Positions 9,229-19,845 of a stretch of DNA of 64,000 bases are shown here, piece after piece. Both the position numbers and the translations under genes were made by a program. The notes under the pieces are model-generated. The model ran no database searches. It was not told the origin of the DNA and worked only from the letters and a program-made list of their open reading frames with translations. Source of the DNA: Gordonia paraffinivorans NBRC 108238 (GTDB lineage: Bacteria; Actinomycetota; Actinomycetes; Mycobacteriales; Mycobacteriaceae); contig NZ_BAOQ01000008.1 of NCBI RefSeq assembly GCF_000344155.1, forward strand, positions 1 to 64,000, written 5' to 3'. How positions within the stretch are numbered: the first letter of the stretch is position 1; every line of letters begins with the position of its first letter.

Positions 9229-10629
9229 ATGCAGCGGTTGAGTGGTCTCGATGCGTCGTTTCTCTACCTGGAGACGCGAAGCCAACTGATGCACGTGATC
9301 GGCCTCGTCGAGATCGATCCGAGCACGATGCCGGGCGGCTACGAGTTCACCAAGCTGCGAGACGAGATGGAGCGTCGCGTCGCCGCGATCCCGGCCTTCC
9401 GCCGCAAGCTCGCCGACTCGGTGCTCAACATCGACCATCCGGTGTGGGTCGAGGACGAGGACTTCGACATCCAGCGTCACGTGCACCGCGTCGCGGTGCC
9501 CGCACCCGGCGGCGAGCGCGAGGTCGCCGAGTTGTGCGGCCACCTCGCCGGCCAGACGCTCGACCGCGGCAAGCCGCTGTGGGAGCTGTGGATCATCGAG
9601 GGCCTGTCCACCGGCCGTATCTGCGCGATGCTGCGCATGCACCACGCCGGCACCGACGGCGTCACCAGCGCGGAGATGCTGGCCCAGATGTGCACGCTCA
9701 CACCGGATCCGCCGGAACTGGACCCGAAGAAGATCCGCGAGTCGGCCGGCCCGCCGTCGCGGGCGACGATCGCCGCCACCGGCGCGCTCAACTACTTCGT
9801 CGCGCGCCCGATCGCGATGGCGAAGCTGCTCCCGCGCACCCTCAGCGTGCCGGTGGGCTGGTTGCGTCGCGCCCAGCAGCAGTCGGCGATGCCGGCGCCG
9901 TTCATGGCACCGCGGACCCGCTTCAACGGGCCGATCACCCCGCACCGCAGCATCGCCCTGGCGCAGTTGTCGCTCGACGACGTGAAGCGGGTGAAGAACC
10001 ACTTCGGCGTGAAGATCAACGACGTCGTCCTCTCCCTGGTCGGCGGCGCGTTGCGCACCTACCTGATCGAGCACGACGAACTTCCCGACCGCCCGATCGT
10101 CGGGATGGTGCCGGTGTCGGTGCACGGCGCCGACGAGTCCGACCTCGTCGTCGAGGGGACCAACAAGGTGACCGGCATGTTCACGCTGCTGTCCACCGAC
10201 GTCGACGACCCGGTGATCCGCCTGGAGAAGCAGGCCGAGTTCAGCCGGACGTCGAAGGAACACCACGCCGAGATCGACGCGAACATCCTGCGGTCCTGGG
10301 CGCAATTCGCGCCGGGCACGACGCTGTCGACGGTGATGAAGTTCTACGGCGACCGCAAGCTGGCGTCGGCGCACCCGCCGATCTTCAACGTGCTCGTCTC
10401 CAACGTCGCGGGACCGAACTTCCCGCTGTATTTCCTGGGTTCTCGGGTGACCGCGGTCTACCCGCTGGGACCGATCTTCCAGGGCCTCGGACTGAACATC
10501 ACCGTGTTCTCCGCCGACGGGCACCTCAACGTCGGCATCCTGGCGTGCACCGACCAGACACCCGACCCGTGGAAGATCGCCAACGCCTTCGACGACCAGC
10601 TCAAGCAGCTGCTCGCCGCCTGCGACTGA
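9229..10629 (+). CDS. Wax-ester synthase / diacylglycerol acyltransferase (WS/DGAT)
   Basis: A 466-residue member of the bacterial bifunctional WS/DGAT family, which esterifies fatty alcohols or diacylglycerol with acyl-CoA to make storage wax esters or triacylglycerol. The N-terminus MQRLSGLDASFLYLET and the active-site motif HHAGTDG at 138-144 (HHxxxDG) are typical, as are NVLVSNVAGP and PLGPIFQGLGLNI in the C-terminal half. These proteins associate peripherally with membranes and lipid droplets. The ATG at 9229 follows a purine-rich GGAAGAGAGG. It is alone on its strand here and converges with nadE with only 27 bases between. Which of the two reactions dominates cannot be told from sequence. 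Confidence 0.92.
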   Translation: MQRLSGLDASFLYLETRSQLMHVIGLVEIDPSTMPGGYEFTKLRDEMERRVAAIPAFRRKLADSVLNIDHPVWVEDEDFDIQRHVHRVAVPAPGGEREVAELCGHLAGQTLDRGKPLWELWIIEGLSTGRICAMLRMHHAGTDGVTSAEMLAQMCTLTPDPPELDPKKIRESAGPPSRATIAATGALNYFVARPIAMAKLLPRTLSVPVGWLRRAQQQSAMPAPFMAPRTRFNGPITPHRSIALAQLSLDDVKRVKNHFGVKINDVVLSLVGGALRTYLIEHDELPDRPIVGMVPVSVHGADESDLVVEGTNKVTGMFTLLSTDVDDPVIRLEKQAEFSRTSKEHHAEIDANILRSWAQFAPGTTLSTVMKFYGDRKLASAHPPIFNVLVSNVAGPNFPLYFLGSRVTAVYPLGPIFQGLGLNITVFSADGHLNVGILACTDQTPDPWKIANAFDDQLKQLLAACD

Positions 10630-10656
10630 CCGCGGCGCCGGGCGGGCGGGTGTCGC

Positions 10657-12696
10657 TCAGGCGCTCCCGCCGGCCAGCTCGTCGAGCCACACCCGTGCCG
10701 ACGCGTCCGACGGCGCACGCCAGTCGCCGCGCGGCGACAGCGAGCCGCCGGAACCGATCTTGGGGCCGTTGGGCATCGCGGTGCGCTTGAACTGGTTGTT
10801 CATGAAGCGCCGGAGGAAGACTCCGAGCCAATGTTCGATCGTCTCGGCGTCGTACTCGTTGCGCTTGTCCTCGGCGAGCAGCTCCGACCATGGGCCGCGG
10901 GAACGGTCGCCCCACGCCTGCCGGGCGAGATAGGCGACCTTCGACGGCCGGTAGCCGAACCGGGTCACGTGGTACAGGAAGAAGTCGTGCAACTCGTACG
11001 GGCCGACCGTGTCCTCGGTGGACTGGATCTTGCCGTCCTCCCCGGCGGGGACGAGCTCCGGGGAGATCACGTCGTCGAGGATCTCGGCGAGCACGTCGGT
11101 GGTCTCCTGCGAGTGGTGGGAGTTGCGGATCATCCACCGGATGAGGTGCTGGATGAGGGTCTTCGGCACCGAGCCGTTGACGTTGTAGTGCGACATCTGG
11201 TCGCCGACCCCGTAGGTGCACCAGCCGAGCGCGAGTTCGGAGAGGTCACCGGTGCCCAGCACGAGCGCGCCGTGGTGGTTGGCGAGCCGGAACAGGTGCG
11301 ACGTGCGTTCCCCGGCCTGCACGTTCTCGAAGGTGACGTCGTAGACCTTCTCCCCGCGCGCGTACGGGTGGTCCAGGTCGGCGAGCATCTGCTCGCACGA
11401 CGGACGGATGTCGATCTCCTTGCCGCTCACCCCGAGCGAGTCCATCAGCACGTGCGCCCGGCGCAGCGTCGCGCCGCCGGTCGCGAAACCGGGCATGGTG
11501 TAGGCCAGGATGTTGGCGCGCGGCAGCCCGAGCCGGTCGAAGGTGTCGACCGCGACGAGCAGCGCCAGCGTCGAGTCGAGACCGCCGGACACGCCGATGA
11601 CGATCTTCTCGATGCCGGTGGAGCGAAGGCGCTGGGCCAGGCCCTGCACCTGGATGTGCCGGACCTCGGCGCAACGCTCGTCGAGATCGGCGGAATCGGC
11701 CGGGACGAACGGGAACCGGGGCACGACCCTGCGCAGCACGTCGTCGTCGACGCGGAGGTCGCCGAACGCGAACCTGATGCGCCGCAACGACTTCAGACGC
11801 TCGGCGTGGTCGCCGGCCTGGTCGCGCAGGCTGATCATCCGCATGCGTTCCTGACGCAGGCGGTCGAGATCGATGTCGGCGGAGATCATCTGGTCGTCGG
11901 TGGCGAACTGCTCGCTGCGCGCCAGCAGCGACCCGTTCTCGGTGATGAGCGCGTCGCCGTCCCAGGCGAGATCGGTGGTCGACTCGCCGTAACCCGCGGC
12001 GACGTAGACGTGGGCCGAGATGGTGCGGGCGGAATGCGAGGTGCACAGGCTCTTGCGGTAGGCCTCCTTGCCGATCGTGACCGGGCTGCCCGACAGGTTG
12101 GCCAGCACGGTGGCCCCGCCGAGCGCGGCCCACGTGCTCGGCGGGATGGCCACCCAGCCGTCCTCGCAGATCTCCACGTGCAGGGCGAAGCCCGGCAGGT
12201 CGTCGGCCTCGAAGACCAGGTCGTTGCCGAACGGGACGGTCTCACCGTCGATGGTGACCGTGTCGGGCACCGCGTCCCGAGCGGCGGAGAAGAACCGCTG
12301 CTCGTAGAACTCGCGGTAGTTCGGCAGGTACGACTTCGGGACGACGCCGAGGACCGACCCGTCCCGGATCACCGCGGCGCAGTTGAACAGTCCGTCCCCG
12401 ACCAGCAGCGGCAGCCCGACGACGACCAGCGGCGTGAGACCTCTACTCGCCGCGGTGATCTCGGCGAGCGCGGTGCGGCAGCCGTCGAGCAGGGCGTCCT
12501 GGTGGAAGAGGTCGTCGGCGCTGTAACCGCACAACCCCATCTCGGGGAAGACGACCAGGCAGGCGCCCTCGTCGGCGGCTCGACGCATCATCGAGATCGT
12601 GCGTTCGGCATTGGCGGCCGGATCGGCGAGGGACAGCACCGGTACCGCACCGGCAACCCGGGCGAAGCCGTTGGCGTAGACAGACACGCCGACCAC
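10657..12696 (-). CDS. nadE: Glutamine-dependent NAD+ synthetase
   Basis: Makes NAD+ from nicotinic acid adenine dinucleotide, ATP and glutamine, the last step of NAD biosynthesis. The 679 residues comprise an N-terminal nitrilase-fold glutaminase (about 1-300) with the Glu of [11 protein letters not shown], Lys of [14 protein letters not shown] and Cys of VEICEDGW, followed by an ammonia-channelling synthetase domain with the ATP loop VSGGLDST and the C-terminal [20 protein letters not shown]. The length equals that of the Mycobacterium tuberculosis enzyme as remembered. The GTG at 12694-12696 lies 31 bases downstream of a second, ammonia-type synthetase gene on the same strand. Confidence 0.95.
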   Translation of the reverse strand: MVGVSVYANGFARVAGAVPVLSLADPAANAERTISMMRRAADEGACLVVFPEMGLCGYSADDLFHQDALLDGCRTALAEITAASRGLTPLVVVGLPLLVGDGLFNCAAVIRDGSVLGVVPKSYLPNYREFYEQRFFSAARDAVPDTVTIDGETVPFGNDLVFEADDLPGFALHVEICEDGWVAIPPSTWAALGGATVLANLSGSPVTIGKEAYRKSLCTSHSARTISAHVYVAAGYGESTTDLAWDGDALITENGSLLARSEQFATDDQMISADIDLDRLRQERMRMISLRDQAGDHAERLKSLRRIRFAFGDLRVDDDVLRRVVPRFPFVPADSADLDERCAEVRHIQVQGLAQRLRSTGIEKIVIGVSGGLDSTLALLVAVDTFDRLGLPRANILAYTMPGFATGGATLRRAHVLMDSLGVSGKEIDIRPSCEQMLADLDHPYARGEKVYDVTFENVQAGERTSHLFRLANHHGALVLGTGDLSELALGWCTYGVGDQMSHYNVNGSVPKTLIQHLIRWMIRNSHHSQETTDVLAEILDDVISPELVPAGEDGKIQSTEDTVGPYELHDFFLYHVTRFGYRPSKVAYLARQAWGDRSRGPWSELLAEDKRNEYDAETIEHWLGVFLRRFMNNQFKRTAMPNGPKIGSGGSLSPRGDWRAPSDASARVWLDELAGGSA

Positions 12697-12727
12697 ATTA
12701 GTGCCCGCGCCATGTGGCGGGATGCCC

Positions 12728-13552
12728 TCAGGGGCGCCACCAGGTGTCGTCGACCTCGACGGGAGTGGTCCGCTTGTGCCGGTTGCGGTGCCACGCCGCC
12801 TCGATCCGTTCGGCCACCTCGTCGGGCACCTCGCGGCCCTCGAGGTAGTCGTCGATGTGGTCGTAGCCCAGTCCGAGTTCCTCCTCGTCGGTCTGACCCT
12901 GCTTCTCGTCGAGCAGGTCGGCGGTGGGCACCTTCTCCCACAGCTGTCGGGGGGCTCCGAGATGTCGCAGCAGCGCCCGGCCCTGCCGTTTGGTGAGTCC
13001 GGCCAGCGGCAGGACGTCGGCGGCGCCGTCGCCGTACTTGGTGAAGAAGCCGGTCACGTTCTCCGCGGCGTGGTCGGCGCCGACGACGAGCAGCCCGCGG
13101 TCGCCGGCCACCGCGTACTGCGCGACCATCCGGTGGCGTGCCTTCGCGTTGCCCTTGGTGAAGTCGGTCAGGGTCGTGCCGGTCGCCCGGGCGATCTCGT
13201 CGTCGAGCGCATCGACCCCGGGGGCGATGTTCACGGTCAGCAGCTCGTCGGCGGACACGAAGTCGGCGGCCGCCTGCGCGTCGTGCTCGTCGTGTTGCAC
13301 GCGGTAGGGGAGTCGCATCCCGACGAACACGGCGTCGCCGCCGTCGGCGCGGACCCGCTCGACGGCGAGCTGGGCCAGGCGCCCGGCGAGCGTCGAGTCC
13401 ACCCCGCCCGACAGTCCGAGGACGTATCCGCGCGTTCCGGTGTGGTGAAGGTAGTCGGCGAGGAAGCCCGCCCGTCGCTCGATCTCGGCTTCCGGGTCGA
13501 TCGCCGGCACGACCCCGAGGGCGTCGATGATGATCCGCTGCTGCTCGCGCAT
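12728..13552 (-). CDS. nadE: Ammonia-dependent NAD+ synthetase (short form)
   Basis: A 274-residue stand-alone synthetase of the Escherichia coli/Bacillus NadE type with no glutaminase domain. Evidence: the ATP pyrophosphatase loop [55 protein letters not shown] and [21 protein letters not shown], in the family order. It would use free ammonia to amidate deamido-NAD. The ATG at 13550-13552 gives full family length. It sits between sixA (39 bases upstream) and the glutamine-dependent enzyme (31 bases downstream), so the operon encodes both forms of one step, which is redundant unless they serve different nitrogen states. Confidence 0.94.
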   Translation of the reverse strand: MREQQRIIIDALGVVPAIDPEAEIERRAGFLADYLHHTGTRGYVLGLSGGVDSTLAGRLAQLAVERVRADGGDAVFVGMRLPYRVQHDEHDAQAAADFVSADELLTVNIAPGVDALDDEIARATGTTLTDFTKGNAKARHRMVAQYAVAGDRGLLVVGADHAAENVTGFFTKYGDGAADVLPLAGLTKRQGRALLRHLGAPRQLWEKVPTADLLDEKQGQTDEEELGLGYDHIDDYLEGREVPDEVAERIEAAWHRNRHKRTTPVEVDDTWWRP

Positions 13553-13591
13553 GGCGCTCCGTTCTGCACCGGGACGCCGGCGCCGATGTGG

Positions 13592-14086
13592 TCAGTCCTC
13601 GCGGGGTACCCGGACGCCGACGAGACATGCATCCGGGTCAGGGGCGAGCCCGAGCTCGTCCCAGGGCTGCGACACGGTGACCACCGCATAGGCCGACGTC
13701 GGGAAGCGTTCGACGGTCCCGTCGGGGTCGAGCGCCAGCGCGGTCAGCGGCATGCCGGGCTCGTGGCCGACGACGAGCAGGGTCCGCGCATCGGCCGGGG
13801 CGTGGATGCGGATCGCCTCGAGGACGTCGTCGGCGTCACCGCCGTAGATGTCCTCGACGTAGGTGACCGGCGCGTCGATGCCCGTGCGTTCGAGGGTCTG
13901 CCTGGTGCGGGTGGCCGTCGAGCAGAGCACCGCGTCGACGGCGAGCCCCTCGTCGGTCATCCACCGGCCGGCGAGCGCGGCCTGGCGCCGGCCGCGCTCG
14001 GCGAGCGGGCGATCGTGGTCGCGGGTGGCCGGCGGATAGCCCGACTTGCCGTGACGCATGAGGACGAGCGTCCGGGCGCCGGTCAT
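13592..14086 (-). CDS. sixA: SixA-type phosphohistidine phosphatase
   Basis: A 164-residue histidine-phosphatase-superfamily protein. The RHG catalytic signature is at 11-13 (LVLMRHGKSGYP) and the second histidine is in VVGHEPGMPL; the short length without extra lobes fits SixA, which dephosphorylates phosphohistidine on signalling or PTS proteins. The target here is unknown. Its ATG overlaps the stop of the upstream small gene (ATGA, 14083-14086), and it precedes the NAD synthetase genes on the same strand. Confidence 0.88.
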   Translation of the reverse strand: MTGARTLVLMRHGKSGYPPATRDHDRPLAERGRRQAALAGRWMTDEGLAVDAVLCSTATRTRQTLERTGIDAPVTYVEDIYGGDADDVLEAIRIHAPADARTLLVVGHEPGMPLTALALDPDGTVERFPTSAYAVVTVSQPWDELGLAPDPDACLVGVRVPRED

Positions 14087-14379
14087 GCGACCCCGTGCGT
14101 GCGGTCCCGCCCCGATTCGCCGGTGTGCGCCTCGGGGTCGGCGGCGACGGTCCGCAGCAGCCGCGCGGTCGCGCGCCAGGCCGCGGCCTCCTGCCGCAGG
14201 AAGGCGGCCTCCTCGGGCTCGTCGAACGCCTCGAACTCGTCGGCGAGGGCATCGTGCTCGATCGACTTGTCGACGGCGCAGGCGATGTACTCGTCGATGG
14301 TCGTGCAGTCGGTGCAGACCGCCTCGATCGCCGCGGCGTCGAGTGTCGCCAGACGTTCCAGATCCGACCGATAACGCAT
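14083..14379 (-). CDS. Small conserved acidic protein, function unknown
   Basis: A 98-residue acidic, largely helical protein without membrane segment or signal peptide. It has two cysteines close together (AVCTDCTTIDEY) and a glutamate/aspartate-rich middle (ADEFEAFDEPEEAAFLRQEAAAWRA). I do not recognise the family. The reading frame is supported by the four-base overlap with sixA and by codon use like its neighbours. It appears to be the first gene of the sixA-nadE-nadE operon. The ATG at 14377-14379 is the only sensible start; the frame stays open upstream but the sequence there no longer looks coding. Confidence 0.68.
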   Translation of the reverse strand: MRYRSDLERLATLDAAAIEAVCTDCTTIDEYIACAVDKSIEHDALADEFEAFDEPEEAAFLRQEAAAWRATARLLRTVAADPEAHTGESGRDRTHGVA

Positions 14380-14481
14380 ACCCCGAATGTACGACGAGTG
14401 CGTCCGCCGGCAGTGCCGGGAGACCCCCCGGGCGTTTCGCTCGCCCCGGCACTCATCTCGGCGGGGCCGCCCGCACACCCC

Positions 14482-14487
14482 TACTCT
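14482..14487 (+). promoter_or_regulatory. -10 element TACTCT of a possibly leaderless transcript
   Basis: TACTCT matches the actinobacterial TANNNT -10 box and ends 7 bases before GTG at 14495, the spacing expected when the transcript begins at the start codon. No ribosome-binding sequence precedes that GTG. Confidence 0.4.
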
Positions 14488-14494
14488 TGTGGAC

Positions 14495-15370
14495 GTGCAC
14501 ACCTGGGTTCCCGCGTTGCTGGCGGTGCTGGCCGCGCTGTTGATCGCGGCCGGGACCGTGCTCCGCCAGCGCGCGAGCAGGGTCAACGGCGCGATCACCC
14601 GGGGCTGGTGGCTCGGCGCGGCGATCGCGCTCTGCGGCTTCGCCCTGCAGGCCGCGGCGCTCGGACTGGGCTCGATCCTGCTGGTCCAGCCGCTCATCGT
14701 GCTGGCGGTGCTGTTCGCCCTGCCGTTGGAGGCCTGGGCCGATAACCGGCATCCGGCGCGGATCGAATGGGCGTGGGGCGGGGTGCTGGTGGTCTGCGTC
14801 GCGACGTTCCTGACCGTCGCGCGCCCCGAGCCGTCCATGCGGCGGCCCGACGCCCTGCTCATGTGGTCGACCGTCGGCTCGGTCGCCGCGCTCGTGATCG
14901 CGCTGGTCCTGCTCGCCCAACGCTCCAGCCCGCATTACAAGGCCCTGTTCTACGGCCTGGTGGCGGGCATCCTCTTCGGGGTGTCGGCGCTGCTGGTGAA
15001 GGCGATCGTCTATCAGGTCACCCACGAGTTCCTGCACACTTTCGTCCAGCCCGCGATCTATCTGTTCGTGCTGGTCGTCGTCGGTGCCGTCGTGGCCCAG
15101 CAGCTGGGTTTCGCGGCCGGGGACCTGCAGACCTCGTTCCCCTCGATGACGGTTGCCGAACCGGCGGTCGCGATGGTGCTGGGCGTCCTGCTGCTGGGGG
15201 AGAACCTGAAGGTCTCGGTCCCGACGGCACTGTTCCTCGGGGTCGTGCTCGCGGTCATGATCCGGGCGGTCAGCGAACTGGCGAAACTGTCCGCGGTGCG
15301 CGGGGAGGAAAAGGCGGTGGCCGCGGAGGCCGCACAGACGGATCAGGCCGCCGGACGTCCGGCGGCCTGA
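14495..15370 (+). CDS. Multi-pass DMT-superfamily membrane protein (EamA/NIPA-like)
   Basis: A 291-residue integral membrane protein with about nine or ten hydrophobic helices starting almost at the N-terminus (VPALLAVLAALLIAAGTVL) and a cytoplasmic Ala/Glu-rich tail. The internal arrangement, including PSMTVAEPAVAMVLGVLLLGE near the end, resembles the drug/metabolite transporter superfamily and NIPA-like magnesium transporters; the substrate is unknown. I place the start at GTG 14495 because of the TANNNT box; GTG 14489 is the alternative. The stop codon lies inside a perfect 28-bp palindrome that probably ends transcription. Convergent with the flavodoxin gene. Confidence 0.82.
   Translation: MHTWVPALLAVLAALLIAAGTVLRQRASRVNGAITRGWWLGAAIALCGFALQAAALGLGSILLVQPLIVLAVLFALPLEAWADNRHPARIEWAWGGVLVVCVATFLTVARPEPSMRRPDALLMWSTVGSVAALVIALVLLAQRSSPHYKALFYGLVAGILFGVSALLVKAIVYQVTHEFLHTFVQPAIYLFVLVVVGAVVAQQLGFAAGDLQTSFPSMTVAEPAVAMVLGVLLLGENLKVSVPTALFLGVVLAVMIRAVSELAKLSAVRGEEKAVAAEAAQTDQAAGRPAA
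15343..15370. terminator. 28-bp perfect palindrome containing a stop codon
   Basis: Arms TCAGGCCGCCGGAC and GTCCGGCGGCCTGA are exact reverse complements; the final TGA is the stop of the membrane-protein gene. It probably acts as an intrinsic terminator without a U-tract, common in actinobacteria. Confidence 0.55.
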
Positions 15371-15378
15371 AACGCTTG

Positions 15379-15394
15379 GCCCTGCATGCAGGGC
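15379..15394. terminator. 16-bp perfect palindrome between convergent genes
   Basis: GCCCTGCATGCAGGGC, a self-complementary 16-mer in the 40 bases separating two convergent genes. It would give the same hairpin in both transcripts, so a bidirectional terminator is likely. Confidence 0.45.
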
Positions 15395-15410
15395 GGTGTC
15401 GCTGGTGAGA

Positions 15411-15857
15411 CTAGCTCTCGAGCAGCTCCGCGAGGCCCTCGGCCCACTCCTCGGCCTGGGCGGTCGGCTTGACCGCCGACGAGCCGTCGTGGCGGCCGTG
15501 CTCGCCGACCTGGGTCGCACCGCGCTTGGTCAGCATCTCGGCGATGATCTCGCCGCCGCGGTTGTAGGTCTCTCCGTAGACGGTGTCGCCGAGCCCGAAG
15601 ACGGCGAAGCGCAGGCCGGCCAGGTCCGGATCGACCGCGTCGAGCTCCTCGGCGAACGGGACGGCGCCGGTCGGCAGTTCGCCCTCGCCGTAGGTCGAGC
15701 AGACCACCACGAGGAAGTCGGCCGGGTCGAGGTCCTCGACGGCGAACTCGCTCATGTCGTAGATCGACGGGTCGTGCTGGTTCAGCGCGTCTGCGATCGA
15801 GTCGGCGACGAGCTCGCCCGTTCCGGTCTCGGTTCCGTAGAGGATGACGACCGACAT
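15411..15857 (-). CDS. Flavodoxin
   Basis: A 148-residue FMN protein that can replace ferredoxin as a low-potential electron carrier, typically when iron is short. The phosphate-binding loop YGTETGTGELVA at the N-terminus, the CSTYGEGELP loop and the FGLGDTVYGETYN loop that stack on the flavin are all present. The length matches short-chain flavodoxins (MioC-like). The ATG at 15855-15857 follows GAGAGGAGTT. An IdeR-like operator lies 36 bases upstream, consistent with iron-dependent repression. An FprB-type reductase at 53.9 kb could supply electrons, but that link is inference. Confidence 0.92.
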   Translation of the reverse strand: MSVVILYGTETGTGELVADSIADALNQHDPSIYDMSEFAVEDLDPADFLVVVCSTYGEGELPTGAVPFAEELDAVDPDLAGLRFAVFGLGDTVYGETYNRGGEIIAEMLTKRGATQVGEHGRHDGSSAVKPTAQAEEWAEGLAELLES

Positions 15858-15892
15858 GTGCAGAACTCCTCTCGACGTCGGCTTTTCGCCCG

Positions 15893-15911
15893 AAAGGCTA
15901 GCCTAACCGCC
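15893..15911 (-). promoter_or_regulatory. IdeR/DtxR-type iron box upstream of flavodoxin
   Basis: The minus strand contains GGTTAGGCTAGCCT. Aligned with the 19-bp IdeR consensus as I recall it (TTAGGTTAGGCTAACCTAA) it matches at positions 4-13 and 15-17, and the core AGGCTAGCCT is a perfect palindrome. The site is just upstream of the flavodoxin start, where a repressor would block transcription. Confidence 0.6.
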
Positions 15912-15942
15912 GCACCGCCGTGAAATCGCAGGTGGGCAGGGG

Positions 15943-15971
15943 TTGGAAGAAATACTTGGATGTCCTACTAT
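15943..15971 (+). promoter_or_regulatory. Sigma-70-type promoter for the mmsA cluster
   Basis: TTGGAA (15943-15948) and TACTAT (15966-15971) are separated by 17 bases. The spacer holds TACTTGGATGTCCTA, a loosely symmetric element that might bind a regulator. A leader of about 160 bases to the mmsA start would follow. Confidence 0.45.
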
Positions 15972-16137
15972 GTGGTGACAGAGGCCATACCGCGTCACGG
16001 CGTGAGCAGGGGGAGCTCTCTTTCGCCCGCGGCATCCGGCGAGAGGTGGCCCGGCCGCCCCTACAGACGTCGACGACCTCGACTCATGACCTGTGAAGAC
16101 CTGCACAACCCCCGATATGAATCAAAGGTGATCTGAA

Positions 16138-17670
<1,533 letters not shown>

Positions 17671-17681
17671 GTGCGCCGGAT

Positions 17682-18857
17682 ATGACCACACTTGCCGAGG
17701 CCGCGGTCGCCCGGCTCGACGGTGACGAGCGCGTCATCGTCGAGACCGCGGCGGCCTTCGCGGCCAAGAAGCTGGCGCCTTACGCGCTGGAATGGGATGC
17801 GGCCAAACACTTCCCGGTCGACGAGCTGCGTGAGGCGGCCGAGCTGGGGATGGGTGCGATCTACTGCTCCGACGAGGTCGGCGGCAGCGGGCTGCGTCGC
17901 CTCGACGGCGTCCGCATCTTCGAGCAGCTGGCCTACGCCGATCCGGCCGTGGCGTCGTTCCTGTCCATCCACAACATGTGCGCCTGGATGGTCGACGCCT
18001 ACGGCACCGACGAGCAGCGCAACAAGTGGGTGCCGCGACTGGCCACCATGGAGACCATCGCGAGCTACTGCCTCACCGAGCCTGGCGCCGGGTCGGATGC
18101 GGCGGCGCTCGCGACCCGCGCCGAGCGCCAGGGCGACGAGTACGTGCTCACCGGCGTCAAGCAGTTCATCTCCGGTGCGGGGTCGTCGGACCTCTACGTG
18201 ATCATGGCCCGCACCGGCGACGCCGGCCCCAAGGGCATCTCGACCTTCCTGGTGGAGAAGGACTCGCCGGGCCTGAGTTTCGGTGCGCAGGAACGCAAGA
18301 TGGGCTGGAACGCACAGCCCACCGCGCAGGTCATCCTCGACGAGGTGCGGGTGCCGGCGGAGAACCTGCTGGCACAGAAGGAGGGGATCGGCTTCGGCAT
18401 CGCGATGAACGGCCTCAACGGCGGCCGTCTCAACATCGCGGCGTCGTCGCTCGGCGGCGCCCAGGCGGCCTTCGACAAGGCGGCCGCCTATGTCGCCAGC
18501 CGTCGGGCCTTCGGCAACGCGCTCATCGACGAGTCGACGATCCGCTTCACCCTCGCCGACATGGCGACCGCGCTGCAGACCTCGCGACTGATGCTGTGGC
18601 ACGCCGCGACCGCCCTCGACGAGGACGCCCCGGACAAGGTCGACCAGTGCGCGATGGCCAAGCGGTTCGTCACCGACAGCTGCTTCGACGTCGCCGACAA
18701 GGCGCTGCAGCTGCACGGCGGCTACGGCTACCTGAACGAGTACGGAATCGAGAAAATCGTCCGCGACCTCCGCGTGCACCGCATCCTGGAGGGGACCAAC
18801 GAGATCATGCGGGTCGTTCTCGGTCGCTCGATCGCAGCGCGGTACCGGGAGAGCTGA
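17682..18857 (+). CDS. Acyl-CoA dehydrogenase, probably isobutyryl-CoA dehydrogenase
   Basis: A 391-residue FAD flavoprotein dehydrogenase with YCLTEPGAGSDAAALATRAE, the RRAFGNALIDESTIRF region, LQLHGGYGYLNEYGIEKIVRDLRVHRILEGTNEIMR and the catalytic-base glutamate in the EGTNE segment. In this context, between mmsA (11 bases upstream) and mmsB (58 bases downstream), the likely substrate is isobutyryl-CoA from valine, oxidised to methacrylyl-CoA with electrons passed to ETF. The substrate assignment rests on neighbours; branched or short-chain acyl-CoAs are alternatives. Confidence 0.92.
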   Translation: MTTLAEAAVARLDGDERVIVETAAAFAAKKLAPYALEWDAAKHFPVDELREAAELGMGAIYCSDEVGGSGLRRLDGVRIFEQLAYADPAVASFLSIHNMCAWMVDAYGTDEQRNKWVPRLATMETIASYCLTEPGAGSDAAALATRAERQGDEYVLTGVKQFISGAGSSDLYVIMARTGDAGPKGISTFLVEKDSPGLSFGAQERKMGWNAQPTAQVILDEVRVPAENLLAQKEGIGFGIAMNGLNGGRLNIAASSLGGAQAAFDKAAAYVASRRAFGNALIDESTIRFTLADMATALQTSRLMLWHAATALDEDAPDKVDQCAMAKRFVTDSCFDVADKALQLHGGYGYLNEYGIEKIVRDLRVHRILEGTNEIMRVVLGRSIAARYRES

Positions 18858-18915
18858 CGCGACCAGATCTCTGGCGCAACGGCTTTCGCAGGCAAACACT
18901 TAGGGAGCAAAGACA

Positions 18916-19785
18916 ATGACGACGATTGCTTTCATCGGCCTGGGCAACATGGGCGGCCCGATGGCGGCCAACCTGGTCAAGGCCGGACACACCGTGCGCG
19001 GCTTCGACCTGGTCCCCCAGGCGATCGAGGCCGCCAAGGCCAACGGGGTCGAGACCTTCCCGGCGGCGCTCGAGGCCGTCTCCGGCGCCGAGGTCGTGAT
19101 CACCATGCTGCCCAACGGCGGCATCGTGAAGAAGGTCTACGACGAGGTCCTGCCGGCGGCGCAGACCGGTGCGCTCTTCATCGACTCGTCGACCATCTCG
19201 GTCGACGATGCGCGGGAGATCCACCGCAAGGCCGTCGAGCACGGCTTCGCGCAGGTCGACGCCCCGGTCTCGGGCGGTGTCAAGGGCGCCACCGCGGGCA
19301 CGCTGGCCTTCATGGTCGGCGGTGAGGAGGAGGCCTTCTCGGCCGCTCGCGGCCCGCTCGACCCGATGGCGGGCAAGATCATCCACTGCGGCGGCCCCGG
19401 GGCGGGCCAGGCGGCGAAGGTGTGCAACAACATGCTGCTCGCCGTCCAGCAGATCGCGGTCGGCGAGGCGTTCGTCCTCGCCGAGAAGCTCGGCCTGTCC
19501 GACCAGGCGCTCTACGACGTGGTCACCGGCGCGACCGGCAACTGCTGGGCCATCGAGACCAACTGCCCGGTCCCGGGCCCGGTCCCGACCTCGCCGGCGA
19601 ACAACGACTACAAGCCGGGCTTCGCCACCGCGCTGATGAACAAGGACCTGGGCCTGGCGATGGATGCCATCGCCAGCACCGGTTCGCGGGCGCCGCTCGG
19701 CACCCATGCCGCGCAGCTCTACCGCGCGTTCGCCGAGCAGCACGGCGACCTCGATTTCAGCGCGATCATCAAGACGCTGCACTAG
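18916..19785 (+). CDS. mmsB: 3-hydroxyisobutyrate dehydrogenase
   Basis: Oxidises 3-hydroxyisobutyrate to methylmalonate semialdehyde, the step before MmsA. The 289 residues show the NAD-binding IAFIGLGNMGGPMAANLVKAGH, the substrate signature DAPVSGGVKGATAGTLAFMVGG, and the catalytic lysine in GAGQAAKVCNNMLL, followed by NKDLGLAMDA. The ATG at 18916 follows GGAGCAAAGACA. A strong hairpin terminator begins 18 bases after the stop. No enoyl-CoA hydratase or hydroxyisobutyryl-CoA hydrolase is present in the window, so the pathway is completed elsewhere. Confidence 0.95.
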   Translation: MTTIAFIGLGNMGGPMAANLVKAGHTVRGFDLVPQAIEAAKANGVETFPAALEAVSGAEVVITMLPNGGIVKKVYDEVLPAAQTGALFIDSSTISVDDAREIHRKAVEHGFAQVDAPVSGGVKGATAGTLAFMVGGEEEAFSAARGPLDPMAGKIIHCGGPGAGQAAKVCNNMLLAVQQIAVGEAFVLAEKLGLSDQALYDVVTGATGNCWAIETNCPVPGPVPTSPANNDYKPGFATALMNKDLGLAMDAIASTGSRAPLGTHAAQLYRAFAEQHGDLDFSAIIKTLH

Positions 19786-19803
19786 CGGCCACTCGCTGGA
19801 TCT

Positions 19804-19842
19804 GTATGACGTTGTGCCCGGTTTCCGGGCACAACGTCATAC
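19804..19842 (+). terminator. Perfect 18-bp stem terminator after mmsB
   Basis: Left arm GTATGACGTTGTGCCCGG and right arm CCGGGCACAACGTCATAC are exact reverse complements around a TTT loop, followed by TCTTTTC. Almost the same sequence recurs at 20193-20231. Confidence 0.8.
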
Positions 19843-19845
19843 TCT

